From: Terrabacter sp. Root181
Lineage (GTDB): Bacteria; Actinomycetota; Actinomycetes; Actinomycetales; Dermatophilaceae
Assembly: GCF_001428505.1 (NCBI RefSeq)
Contig: NZ_LMHU01000001.1
Location: forward strand, 1,752,116 to 1,816,115
DNA: 64,000 bases
Direction: 5' to 3'
In this document: piece after piece, positions 51,193 to 59,843 of the stretch
Layout: each line of letters begins with the position of its first letter
How positions within the stretch are numbered: position 1 is the stretch's first letter
The notes under the pieces: generated by a model
Database searches by the model: none
What the model was told of the DNA's origin: nothing
The model's input: the letters and a program-made list of their open reading frames with translations, nothing else
Translations under genes and position numbers: made by a program

Positions 51193-51728
51193 TGACCACC
51201 GCAACCACCCAGACCGACCAGACCGCCCAGAGCGCCCCGTTCGTGCCGGTGTTCGACTCGCCCGAGTCGCAGGGGCGCAAGCTCGCGATCATCTGCAGCA
51301 AGGGCAACCTCGACATGGCCTACCCGGGGCTCATCCTGGCCAACGCCGCGCTCGGTGAGGGGGTGGAGACCCATCTGTTCTTCACCTTCTGGGGCTTCGA
51401 CATGATCAACAAGAAGACCTCGGGCGACCTCAAGTTCACGATGCTCGGCAACACCGCCACGCACCTGCCGCAGGGCCTCGGTGGCATCCCCGGGATGACG
51501 CACCTCGCCACGTCGCAGATGAAGAAGGCCATCGCCGACCTCGACGTGCCCGAGGTGCCGGAGTTCCTCGACCAGATCGTCGGCTCGGGCGGGCACCTGT
51601 GGGCCTGCCGGATGTCGGCGGACATGCAGCACCTGACCGAGGACGACCTGCGCGACGACGTCGAGGGGATCATCTCGGCCTCGGACTTCATCGAGCTGAC
51701 GGAGGGCGCGCAGCTGCTCTTCATCTGA
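51192..51728 (+). CDS. DsrE2-type DsrE/DsrF/DrsH-like sulfurtransferase
   Basis: 178 residues of the DsrE2 family. Cys35 in AIICSKGNLDMAYPG and Cys139 in LWACRMSADM are the conserved cysteines; FFTFWGFDM is a family block. DsrE2 proteins pass persulfide sulfur between Rhd/TusA/DsrC-type carriers. No membrane helices are obvious. Start ATG 51192 overlaps the tusE stop. With SQR and TusE it makes a three-gene sulfide-to-sulfane relay. Confidence 0.87.
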   Translation: MTTATTQTDQTAQSAPFVPVFDSPESQGRKLAIICSKGNLDMAYPGLILANAALGEGVETHLFFTFWGFDMINKKTSGDLKFTMLGNTATHLPQGLGGIPGMTHLATSQMKKAIADLDVPEVPEFLDQIVGSGGHLWACRMSADMQHLTEDDLRDDVEGIISASDFIELTEGAQLLFI

Positions 51729-51749
51729 TCCAGCGTGGTGGGTGGGTGT

Positions 51750-51781
51750 GGCCGGTCGGGCCGGTGTGGGCCCGGCCGGCC
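51750..51781 (+). terminator. Terminator of the sulfur operon
   Basis: A 13-bp stem with one G-U pair (51750-51762 with 51769-51781) around a 6-base loop, 22 bases after the dsrE2 stop. Confidence 0.7.
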
Positions 51782-51830
51782 TTCACACGATCTCCACACG
51801 TCGCACCCGCGCTGCCCGCGCGCCCACTCC

Positions 51831-51836
51831 TAGGCT
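51831..51836 (+). promoter_or_regulatory. Leaderless -10 of the response regulator gene
   Basis: TAGGCT, 7 bases before ATG 51844. Confidence 0.55.
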
Positions 51837-51843
51837 CAGGGAC

Positions 51844-52617
51844 ATGAACCAGGGGTATGCCGGACCGTCGTCGAGCGCCGCCGCTCCCGTTCTGCTCGTC
51901 GTCGAGGACGACCCGACGATCAACCAGGCCGTCACCGATCGTCTTGTGGCAGAAGGCTTCCGTGTCGTCCAGGCGTTCGACGGACCCGGTGCGGTCGCGG
52001 CCCACGGCGAGCACGCGCCCGACCTCGTCGTCCTCGACCTCATGCTGCCCGGCTTCGACGGGCTCGAGGTCTGCCGGCGGATCCAGGCGGAGCGGCCGGT
52101 CCCGGTGCTCATGCTCACGGCGCGTGCCGACGAGACCGACCTGCTCGTCGGCCTCGGGGTCGGCGCCGACGACTACGTGACCAAGCCGTTCCGCATGCGC
52201 GAGGTCGTCGCCCGCATCCGCGCCCTGCTGCGTCGCGTCGACCGGGCGCGCGAGCTGGCCGCGGAGCAGCCCCCCGTGCTCGTGGTCGGTGACCTGACGG
52301 TCGACCGCGGGTCTCGCAGGGTCTCGGCACGGGGGAGCGAGGTGCACCTGACGCCTCTCGAGTTCGACCTGCTCCTGGCCCTCGCCGCCGAGCCCGGCGC
52401 TGTGCGGGGGCGCGACGAGCTGATGCGCGAGGTGTGGGGGTGGGCGGACGCCGGCGGCACCCGCACCCTCGACAGCCACGTGAAGTCGCTGCGGGCCAAG
52501 ATCGGGTCCGACCGCGTCCGCACCGTCCACGGCGTCGGCTACTCGCTCGAGACCGGCCCGGTCGCACCTGCCGGCGGGGACGACGACACCCGCGCCGACG
52601 GGGCGGGCCGACCGTGA
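51844..52617 (+). CDS. OmpR/PhoB-family response regulator
   Basis: 257 residues. The receiver domain has acidic EDDP near residue 21, phospho-acceptor Asp65 in VVLDLMLPG and the KPF lysine at about residue 116. A winged-helix DNA-binding domain (LTPLEFDLLLAL and RTVHGVGYSLE) makes up the C-terminal half. Start ATG 51844 is fixed by the leaderless promoter; upstream codons are not used. The stop overlaps the kinase gene (GTGA), so the pair is translationally coupled. The target genes are unknown. Confidence 0.93.
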   Translation: MNQGYAGPSSSAAAPVLLVVEDDPTINQAVTDRLVAEGFRVVQAFDGPGAVAAHGEHAPDLVVLDLMLPGFDGLEVCRRIQAERPVPVLMLTARADETDLLVGLGVGADDYVTKPFRMREVVARIRALLRRVDRARELAAEQPPVLVVGDLTVDRGSRRVSARGSEVHLTPLEFDLLLALAAEPGAVRGRDELMREVWGWADAGGTRTLDSHVKSLRAKIGSDRVRTVHGVGYSLETGPVAPAGGDDDTRADGAGRP

Positions 52618-55328
52618 ACGCCGACCGGCCCCTCGACGGCATCCGCTCGATCAAGGTCAAGCTCGGCCTGCTCGTGGCCGCCAGCATCGTGGCCGCGTCG
52701 CTCGTCTCCGTCATCGGCGACCGGGCCGGCGTGCCCGGCTGGCTCACCCTCCCGGTGACGATCGCCGCCGCCCTCGGGGTCACCCAGTGGCTCGCTCGCG
52801 GCATGACGTCCCCGCTGCGCGAGATGACCGCCGCGGCGTCGCGGATGGCGACCGGCGACTACTCGCAGCGCGTCCCGGCGACGTCCGCCGACGAGGTGGG
52901 GGTGCTCGCCGACGCCTTCAACACCATGGCAGCCGACCTCGCCGACGCCGACCAGCAGCGACGCCAGCTCGTCGCGACGGTCTCACACGAGCTGCGCACG
53001 CCACTCGCCGCCCAGCAGGCCCTGCTCGAGAACCTCGTCGACGGCGTCGTGCGTCCCGACGACGCCGTGCTGCGCACCGCGCTCGCCCAGGCCGAGCGCC
53101 TCGGCGGGCTCGTCGGCGACCTGCTCGACCTCAGCGCGGTCGACGGCGGGCGGACGCCCCTCGCGCTGGCGGCCGTCGACGTCCACGAGCTCGTCGAGAC
53201 CGCCGTCGCGGAGGCCGGCGTCTCGCGGCGCGGCACCGTGCACGTCGTCGACGTCCCGAGCGACCTGCACGTCACCGCGGACGCGGCCCGCCTCGCCCAG
53301 GTGCTCGCCAACCTGCTCGACAACGCCGACCGGCACAGCCCGCCGGGCGGCCGCGTCACCGTCAGCGCCGGTCCCGACGGACCGGACCGGTGGTGGCTCC
53401 AGGTCGCCGACGAGGGGCCGGGCATCCCGGCCGAGCACGCCCACCGCATCTTCGACCGCTTCGGCTCCGGCGACGACGCCGGCGGCGGGACCGGGATCGG
53501 GCTCGCCATCGCGAGCTGGGTGTGCGAGCTGCACGGCGGGTCGATCGCCGCCGTCGCGCCTCCCGAGGGCGAGCACGGCGCCCGCCTCCGGGCCGTCCTG
53601 CCGCGCTCGCCGGGGTCCATGCCGCCGTATGCCGCCCAGAACGCCGCGGACGCACCCACCCCTACGACGACCCCGACCTCCACCACCGCCCGGCCCGCGT
53701 CCGCCGCGGGTCCAGACCCCGAGGAGCCCACCGTGCCCGCACCCATTCCCGCCGCGGCGGGACGCACCCCAGGCGGAGCGCCGGGCGGGCCGGGCCCCGC
53801 ACCGCGCCCGACGGCATACTCCGGCCTGCCCGTGGGGGCGCCGAAGCCGGTCGTCGACTCGCTCTTCGGTGACCTCTGGCCCGAGGCAGGTCTCGCCCCG
53901 CAGGTCCGCCTACTGCTGCTCTGCCTCGGCGTCGGGGTCCTGTCGGCCGTGCTGCTGCCCTACCGCGACATCGGTGTGGCGCTGTTCGGCGTGCTCCTCC
54001 TCGGGGGCGTCGTCCTCTGGCGCACGACGCGCTACCGCACGACCCGCTGGACGGCCGTCAGCAGCGTGCTCTGCGTCGGTCTCGCGTCCTTCTCGGTGCT
54101 GCGGGCCGCCGAGTGGCTCACGGTCATGTCCGTGATGCTCGGGGTCCTCGTGCTGACGACGGCGCTCACCGATGCGAAGGGCTTCCTCTCCCTCGGAGCC
54201 GGGCTCGCGTCCTGGCCCCTCGCCGCCATGCGCGGCCTGCCGCTGCTCGGCCGCACCGTCTCCGCGACGAGCCGGATCAACGTCGTGTGGCCGGTCGTGC
54301 GCACCGCCGCCATCTCGCTGGTCGCGCTCGTCGTCTTCGGCGGCCTCTTCGCCTCGGGCGACGCGGTCTTCGGGTCGTGGGCGCAGACGCTCGTGCCGCA
54401 CGTCGCGTGGGACGGCCTGACCTTCCGCTTCTTCGTCGGCTTCGTCATGGGCGGGGCCCTGCTCGCCGCCGGCTACGTCGCCCTCAACCCGCCGCGCGTC
54501 GAGCGCGTCGCCCTGCCCGAGGCGCGTCCGGTGGCGCGCGTCTGGGAGTGGGTCGTGCCCGTCGGCCTCGTCGTCGCCCTCTTCGTCGCGTTCGTCGTGG
54601 CCCAGGCCGCGGCCCTCTTCGGCGGGCACGACTACGTCCAGCGCACGACCGGGCTGACGTACGCCGAGTACGTCCACCAGGGCTTCGGCCAGCTCACGGC
54701 CGCGACGGTGCTCACGCTCGCCACCGTGGCGCTCGCGGTCCGCAAGGCGCCGCGATCGACGACACAGGAGCGGCTCGTGCTCCGCGTCGTGCTCGGGGCG
54801 CTGTGCGGTCTCACGCTGGTCGTCGTCGGGTCGGCGCTGCACCGGATGGACCTCTACCAGCAGGCCTACGGCTTCACGCTGCTCCGGGTGCTCGTCGACG
54901 GGTTCGAGCTCTGGCTCGGCCTGCTCGTCGTGCTCGTCCTCGTCGCCGGGGTCCGGCTCTCGGGGTGGTGGCTCCCGCGCGCGGCGCTGGCGTCCGCCGT
55001 CGCCTTCGTGCTCGTCGGTGGCCTCGCCAACCCCGAGGCGTGGGTCGCGCAGCGCAACATCGACCGCTACCAGGCCACGGGCAAGCTCGACGCGGCCTAC
55101 CTGCGGTCGCTGGGCTCCGACGCCACGCCGGCGATCGTCGCCGGCCTGCCCCGGGACGTCTCGGCCTGCATCGTGCTTCCTTCGACGATCGCGGCACGCG
55201 CCCAGCGTGAGGACGTCCTGTCGTGGAACCTCGGTCGCTCCCGCGAGGCGTCCGTCGACGTGGCGCCGATGACTCCCGCAGAGGCGGCCCGGTGCCCGGA
55301 CCTGATGTCGGGCGGGCTCAAACCCTGA
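52614..55328 (+). CDS. Histidine kinase fused to a DUF4153/DUF4173-type multi-helix membrane protein
   Basis: 904 residues in one frame. Residues 1-335 are a sensor kinase: two membrane helices (about 18-35 and 44-60), HAMP domain, H-box SHELRTP with His125, then the ATP domain (NLLDNADRHSPPGG, DEGPGIP, GTGIGLAI). A Pro/Thr/Ala linker (about 340-400) leads to about 11 hydrophobic segments (410-820) and a soluble tail resembling DUF4153/DUF4173 proteins, which are usually separate genes. An internal GTG at 53733 (codon 374) has GAGGAG 6 bases upstream, so the membrane part may also be made alone. The start GTG 52614 overlaps the regulator stop. Confidence 0.88.
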   Translation: MNADRPLDGIRSIKVKLGLLVAASIVAASLVSVIGDRAGVPGWLTLPVTIAAALGVTQWLARGMTSPLREMTAAASRMATGDYSQRVPATSADEVGVLADAFNTMAADLADADQQRRQLVATVSHELRTPLAAQQALLENLVDGVVRPDDAVLRTALAQAERLGGLVGDLLDLSAVDGGRTPLALAAVDVHELVETAVAEAGVSRRGTVHVVDVPSDLHVTADAARLAQVLANLLDNADRHSPPGGRVTVSAGPDGPDRWWLQVADEGPGIPAEHAHRIFDRFGSGDDAGGGTGIGLAIASWVCELHGGSIAAVAPPEGEHGARLRAVLPRSPGSMPPYAAQNAADAPTPTTTPTSTTARPASAAGPDPEEPTVPAPIPAAAGRTPGGAPGGPGPAPRPTAYSGLPVGAPKPVVDSLFGDLWPEAGLAPQVRLLLLCLGVGVLSAVLLPYRDIGVALFGVLLLGGVVLWRTTRYRTTRWTAVSSVLCVGLASFSVLRAAEWLTVMSVMLGVLVLTTALTDAKGFLSLGAGLASWPLAAMRGLPLLGRTVSATSRINVVWPVVRTAAISLVALVVFGGLFASGDAVFGSWAQTLVPHVAWDGLTFRFFVGFVMGGALLAAGYVALNPPRVERVALPEARPVARVWEWVVPVGLVVALFVAFVVAQAAALFGGHDYVQRTTGLTYAEYVHQGFGQLTAATVLTLATVALAVRKAPRSTTQERLVLRVVLGALCGLTLVVVGSALHRMDLYQQAYGFTLLRVLVDGFELWLGLLVVLVLVAGVRLSGWWLPRAALASAVAFVLVGGLANPEAWVAQRNIDRYQATGKLDAAYLRSLGSDATPAIVAGLPRDVSACIVLPSTIAARAQREDVLSWNLGRSREASVDVAPMTPAEAARCPDLMSGGLKP

Positions 55329-55342
55329 GGCAGGATGGTCGG

Positions 55343-56468
55343 GTGCGTCGCGACATCGCCGAGCTGTTCGAGCTCGACCCGGCCCTGACCCACCTCAACC
55401 ACGGTGCGTTCGGTGCCGTGCCCCGCTCGGTCCGTGAGGCCCAGGACCGTGCCCGGGCGAGCGTCGAGGGGGCGCCCATGCGGGCCTTCCGCGACGAGCT
55501 GCCCTCGGCGCTCGCGGCGGCACGGGAGTCCGCGGCCGCCTTCGTGGGCGTGCCCGCCGCGTCGACGGCGCTCGTGCGCAACGTCACCGAGGCCGTCGGG
55601 GTCGTGCTCCAGGGCCTCGGCATCGGTCCCGGGGACGACGTCGTCGTCAGCAACCACGGCTACCTCACGGCCGGCTGGTCCGTCGAGGCGCGCGGCGGGA
55701 CGCTGCGCACCGCGACCTTCGGGGTCGACAGCGGTCCCCGGGACGTCGTGACGGCCTTCGCGTCGGCCGTGACCCCGCGCACCCGCCTCGTCGTCATCGA
55801 CCAGATCACCTCGCCGACGGCCCTCGTGCTGCCCGTGGCCGAGGTCGCTGCGGCCGTGGCTCCCGTCCCGGTCCTCGTCGACGCCGCCCACGTGCCCGGC
55901 GCGCTGCCCGGACTCGACGTCGAGGCGCTCGGCGTCGCCTTCTGGTCGGGCAACCTGCACAAGTGGGCCTACACGCCACGCGCCGCAGCGACCCTCTGGG
56001 TGGCTCCCGAGCACCGCGAGGCGATGCGTCCGCTCGTCACCTCATGGAGCCACGGACTGCCCTTCCCCGAGCGCTTCGACCTGCAGGGCACCGTCGACCA
56101 CTCGTCGTGGGTGGCCGTGCCCGACGGCCTCGCCGCCTGGGCCGGCCTCGGCGGGTGGCCCCAGGTCCACCGCAATGCCGACCTGCTCCTGCGCGGGGCC
56201 GAGCTCGTGCGGGAGGCGCTCGGCACCGACAGCCCGCTCGGCGGCATACCCTCCGCCCCGTGCCTGCGTCTCGTCGCGCTCCCTGAGGGAGTGGCGACCA
56301 CGACCGAGGACGCCGAGGCGCTGTGGCAACGCCCACACGGCCGGCTTCGTCGTGCCTCCGGTCGCGTTCGACGGTCGGGGCTACCTCCGGCTCGCCGCCG
56401 CGCCCTACAACGACGAGTCCGACTACGCCCGGCTCGCGGCCGCGCTGCCCGGGGTCCTCGCCGCCTGA
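55343..56468 (+). pseudogene. Class V aminotransferase (isopenicillin-N epimerase-like), frameshifted near 56331
   Basis: The frame from GTG 55343 encodes a PLP-dependent class V enzyme: LTHLNHGAFGAVP, the NVTEAVGVVL strand, DAAHVPGAL and the PLP lysine in WSGNLHKWAYTP. Near 56331 the C-terminal part jumps to another frame ([26 protein letters not shown], ending TGA 56468). The original frame would instead give an arginine-rich nonsense tail. Dropping one C in CGCCC or restoring two missing bases repairs it. It may be a real frameshift mutation or a sequencing error; the rest of the gene is intact. A CAGGAT-N6-GTG element suggests a leaderless start. Confidence 0.82.
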
Positions 56469-56547
56469 ACCCGATGCGGCCGATGTCCGCGGGATGTGGA
56501 AAGATCGACCGACCGCCGGAACGCTGCCCACGAGGAGGCCCTGCGCC

Positions 56548-57276
56548 ATGACCGACGCCCAGACAACCCCCTTCCACCGGGTCCTTCTCAAGCTCTCCGG
56601 TGAGGTGTTCGGGGGCGGGAGCATCGGACTCGACCCGGCCGTCGTCTCCGGCATCGCCCAGCAGATCGCCGACGCCGTGCGCGGCGGCGTCGAGGTCGCC
56701 GTCGTCATCGGCGGAGGCAACTTCTTCCGCGGCGCCGAGCTCCAGCAGCGCGGCATGGACCGCACGCGTGCCGACTACATGGGCATGCTCGGCACCGTCA
56801 TGAACTGCCTCGCCCTGCAGGACTTCCTCGAGAAGGAGGGCATCGAGACGCGCGTGCAGTCCGCGATCGCCATGCAGCAGGTCGCCGAGCCCTACATCCC
56901 GCGTCGGGCCATCCGCCACCTCGAGAAGCACCGCGTCGTCATCTTCGGCGCCGGCGCCGGCATGCCGTTCTTCTCCACCGACACGGTCAGCGCCCAGCGC
57001 GCCCTCGAGATCAAGTGCGACGCCGTGCTCATCGCCAAGAACGGCGTCGACGGCGTCTACGACTCCGACCCGCGCACCAACCCCGACGCCAAGAAGCTCG
57101 AGACGGTCACCTTCCAGGACGCCATCGTCGAGGGACTCAAGGTCGTCGACGCGGCCGCTTTCAGCCTCTGCATGGAGAACAAGCTGCCGATGGTCGTCTT
57201 CGGCATGGAGGGCGCGGGTAACATCACGCGCGCCCTGCTCGGTGAGAAGATCGGCACGCTGGTCACCAACGCCTGA
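56548..57276 (+). CDS. pyrH: UMP kinase
   Basis: 242 residues of the bacterial amino-acid-kinase-type UMP kinase. [21 protein letters not shown] and the [13 protein letters not shown] segment are diagnostic. GAGGAGG precedes ATG 56548. It heads the pyrH-frr-cdsA group conserved in bacteria; the 101-base gap to frr shows no strong hairpin. Confidence 0.97.
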   Translation: MTDAQTTPFHRVLLKLSGEVFGGGSIGLDPAVVSGIAQQIADAVRGGVEVAVVIGGGNFFRGAELQQRGMDRTRADYMGMLGTVMNCLALQDFLEKEGIETRVQSAIAMQQVAEPYIPRRAIRHLEKHRVVIFGAGAGMPFFSTDTVSAQRALEIKCDAVLIAKNGVDGVYDSDPRTNPDAKKLETVTFQDAIVEGLKVVDAAAFSLCMENKLPMVVFGMEGAGNITRALLGEKIGTLVTNA

Positions 57277-57377
57277 GCGGTCGCCTGCCGCTGCGACGCG
57301 AGCAGTCCCACCGAAGCGCACGAACCCGCTGAAACCCCTGCACCACCCCACGAACGAGGGACGAGGAAGCCAGAGCC

Positions 57378-57935
57378 ATGATCGAAGAGACGATGTTCGA
57401 GGCCGAGGAGAAGATGGACAAGGCCGTCGAGGTCCTCAAGGAGGACTTCGCGGGCATCCGCACTGGCCGCGCCAACCCGGGGCTGTTCAACAAGCTCACG
57501 GTCGAGTACTACGGCGCGCCGACCCCGCTGCAGCAGCTCGCCTCGTTCCAGAACCCCGAGCCCCGCACCATCCTCGTCATCCCCTTCGACAAGTCGGCGA
57601 TGCACGAGATCGAGCGCGCCATCCGCGACTCCGACCTCGGCGTCAACCCGAGCAGCGACGGCAACCAGATCCGCTGCGTCATGCCGGAGCTGACCGAGGA
57701 GCGCCGCCGTGAGTACATCAAGCTCGCCAACCACAAGGCCGAGGAGGCGCGCGTCTCGGTGCGCAACATCCGTCGCAAGGCCAAGACCGACCTCGACAAG
57801 CTCGTCAAGGACGGCGAGGTCGGCGAGGACGACGGGTCGCGCGCCGAGAAGGAGCTCGACGGCCTCACCAAGAAGCACACCGACCTCGTCGAGGGGCTCG
57901 TCAAGGCCAAGGAGGCCGAGCTGCTCGAGGTGTGA
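57378..57935 (+). CDS. frr: Ribosome recycling factor
   Basis: 185 residues. RRF splits post-termination ribosomes with EF-G. The triple-helix domain pieces [25 protein letters not shown] and the C-terminal [15 protein letters not shown] are standard. ATG 57378 follows GACGAGGAAG about 9 bases upstream. cdsA starts 16 bases after the stop. Confidence 0.97.
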   Translation: MIEETMFEAEEKMDKAVEVLKEDFAGIRTGRANPGLFNKLTVEYYGAPTPLQQLASFQNPEPRTILVIPFDKSAMHEIERAIRDSDLGVNPSSDGNQIRCVMPELTEERRREYIKLANHKAEEARVSVRNIRRKAKTDLDKLVKDGEVGEDDGSRAEKELDGLTKKHTDLVEGLVKAKEAELLEV

Positions 57936-57951
57936 CCTCGATGCTCGACCG

Positions 57952-58920
57952 ATGATGACGACCGACTCCCCGCCGGACCCCGTGGACCCCGCGCCCACGG
58001 CGCAGGCCGGCGACGGCGGGGCCGGGCCGCTCGACCCCGTCCCCTACGACCCGAGCCTCGACGAGCTCGCCGGCCTCCCCGCCGAGCAGGTCATCGAGAA
58101 GAAGCAGAGCCGGGCAGGGCGCAACCTGCCGGCGGCGATCGCCGTGGGGGTCGGCCTCGGCATCCTCATCGTCGCGACCCTGCTGATCCGCAAAGAGGCG
58201 TTCATCACGCTCGTCGCGCTCGGCGTGGCCGTGGGCATCTGGGAGCTGCGTGGGGCCTTGCGCCACGCCGCCGTCCGGGCGCCGCTCGTCCCACCGGTCG
58301 TCGGCATGGTCGTGATGCTCTGGGCCGCCTTCGTCCACGGTCCCGCCGGCCTCGTCGTCGCCTGGTCCCTGACGTGCCTCGCCGTCGTGCTCTGGCGCGG
58401 CACCGGTCGCCTCGACGGCGCCGGGCGCGACGTCCTCGGCGGCATCTTCATCGCCACCTACCCGACCTTCCTCGTCGGCTTCGCGATCCTCCTGCTCGCG
58501 CCGGAGGACGGCGTCGCACGCATCTTCGTCTTCTTCATCACCACCGTCTGCAGCGATGTCGGCGGGTATGCGGCGGGCGTCCTCTTCGGCAAGCACCCCA
58601 TGGCGCCGACCATCAGCCCGAAGAAGTCCTGGGAGGGCTTCGCCGGCTCGGTGCTGCTCTGCATCGTCGGCGGCTCGCTCACGGTCCACTTCCTGCTCGG
58701 TCACTCGTGGGTCATCGGGATCGCGCTGGGTGTCGGTGTCGCCGTCGCCGCCACGGTCGGCGACCTCATGGAGTCGCTCATCAAGCGCGACCTCGGGATC
58801 AAGGACATGTCCAACGTCCTGCCCGGCCACGGCGGGGTCATGGACCGTCTCGACTCGCTCGTCGTCGTCGCGCCCATCGTGTGGGCCGTGCTGACGCTGC
58901 TCGCCGCCAAGCCGGGCTGA
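57952..58920 (+). CDS. cdsA: Phosphatidate cytidylyltransferase
   Basis: 322 residues. CdsA makes CDP-diacylglycerol from phosphatidate and CTP, feeding all phospholipid synthesis. A disordered, Asp/Pro-rich N-terminus of ~50 residues is followed by about 8 helices and the family signature SLIKRDLGIKDMSNVLPGHGG with the metal-binding aspartates, then DRLDS. ATG 57952 or the neighbouring ATG 57955 is the start. An SDR gene follows after 4 bases. Confidence 0.95.
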   Translation: MMTTDSPPDPVDPAPTAQAGDGGAGPLDPVPYDPSLDELAGLPAEQVIEKKQSRAGRNLPAAIAVGVGLGILIVATLLIRKEAFITLVALGVAVGIWELRGALRHAAVRAPLVPPVVGMVVMLWAAFVHGPAGLVVAWSLTCLAVVLWRGTGRLDGAGRDVLGGIFIATYPTFLVGFAILLLAPEDGVARIFVFFITTVCSDVGGYAAGVLFGKHPMAPTISPKKSWEGFAGSVLLCIVGGSLTVHFLLGHSWVIGIALGVGVAVAATVGDLMESLIKRDLGIKDMSNVLPGHGGVMDRLDSLVVVAPIVWAVLTLLAAKPG

Positions 58921-58924
58921 CCCG

Positions 58925-59743
58925 GTGGCCGAGGCACGGGCGGCCGCCCTGACCGCGCCCTTCGGCCAGACCGGCCGGGTCGCCCTCGTGACTGGCGCCG
59001 GCAGCGCGAGCGGCATCGGCTTCGCCACGGCCCGCCTGCTCGGCCGGCTGGGCGCCTCCGTCGTGCTCACCGCGACGACCGACCGGGTGCACGAGCGCGT
59101 CGCGTGGCTGCGTCGCGAGGGAGTGACGGCGAGCGGCCACGTCGGCGACCTGACGCACGAGCCGGCGGCACAGGCGCTCGTCGGGGCGTGCATAGCGGCG
59201 CACGGTCAACTCGACGTCGTCGTCAACAACGCCGGCATGACGAGCGCCGCCGACCCCGACACACTCGGTGGCGACCTCGCGGCCACCGACCCCGCGCGCT
59301 GGCACGGGTCGCTCGCCCGCAACCTCGACACCGCCTACCTCGTCAGCCGGGCCGCCCTGCCGCACCTGCGGGCGTCCGGGGCGGGTCGGCTCGTCCTCGT
59401 CAGCAGCGTCACCGGCGGCGCCATGGCCATGCGCGGGGAGGTCGCCTACGCCACGGCCAAGGCCGCGCTCCTCGGTCTGGCGCGGGCTCTCGCGGTCGAC
59501 GAGGGGATGCACGGCACCACCGTGAACGCGGTCGCCCCGGGCTGGGTGGCGACCGGGTCGCAGACCGAGGCCGAGGCGCGCGAGGGACGGGCGACGCCGC
59601 TCGCCCGCTCCGGCACTCCCGACGAGGTCGCCGCTGCCATTGCCTTCCTCGCCAGCCGTGAGTCGTCCTACGTCACGGGCCAGGTGCTCGTCGTCGACGG
59701 CGGCAACACCGTCACTGAACAGCGCGCAGCCCGACGCGACTGA
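58925..59743 (+). CDS. Short-chain dehydrogenase/reductase
   Basis: 272 residues of the classical SDR family. GAGSASGIG binds NAD(P), the NNAGM block and catalytic Ser (SSVTGG), Tyr-x3-Lys (YATAK) are complete, and the C-terminal ASRESSYVTGQVLVVDGG is typical of FabG-like enzymes. The substrate is unknown. It starts 4 bases after cdsA and may be co-transcribed. A small hairpin follows. Confidence 0.9.
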   Translation: MAEARAAALTAPFGQTGRVALVTGAGSASGIGFATARLLGRLGASVVLTATTDRVHERVAWLRREGVTASGHVGDLTHEPAAQALVGACIAAHGQLDVVVNNAGMTSAADPDTLGGDLAATDPARWHGSLARNLDTAYLVSRAALPHLRASGAGRLVLVSSVTGGAMAMRGEVAYATAKAALLGLARALAVDEGMHGTTVNAVAPGWVATGSQTEAEAREGRATPLARSGTPDEVAAAIAFLASRESSYVTGQVLVVDGGNTVTEQRAARRD

Positions 59744-59764
59744 GCGACCGGCGCCCGGGCGCGG

Positions 59765-59783
59765 GAGGGCGGCATACGCCCTC
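59765..59783 (+). terminator. Small hairpin after the SDR gene
   Basis: GAGGGCG and CGCCCTC pair perfectly around the loop GCATA. The loop lies inside the GGCATAC heptamer. Confidence 0.5.
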
Positions 59784-59843
59784 GGTGGGGTCGCCCGGCC
59801 GGCCGACCCGCGTTTTGACTCCACCTGAGACACTGGAGGGGAG

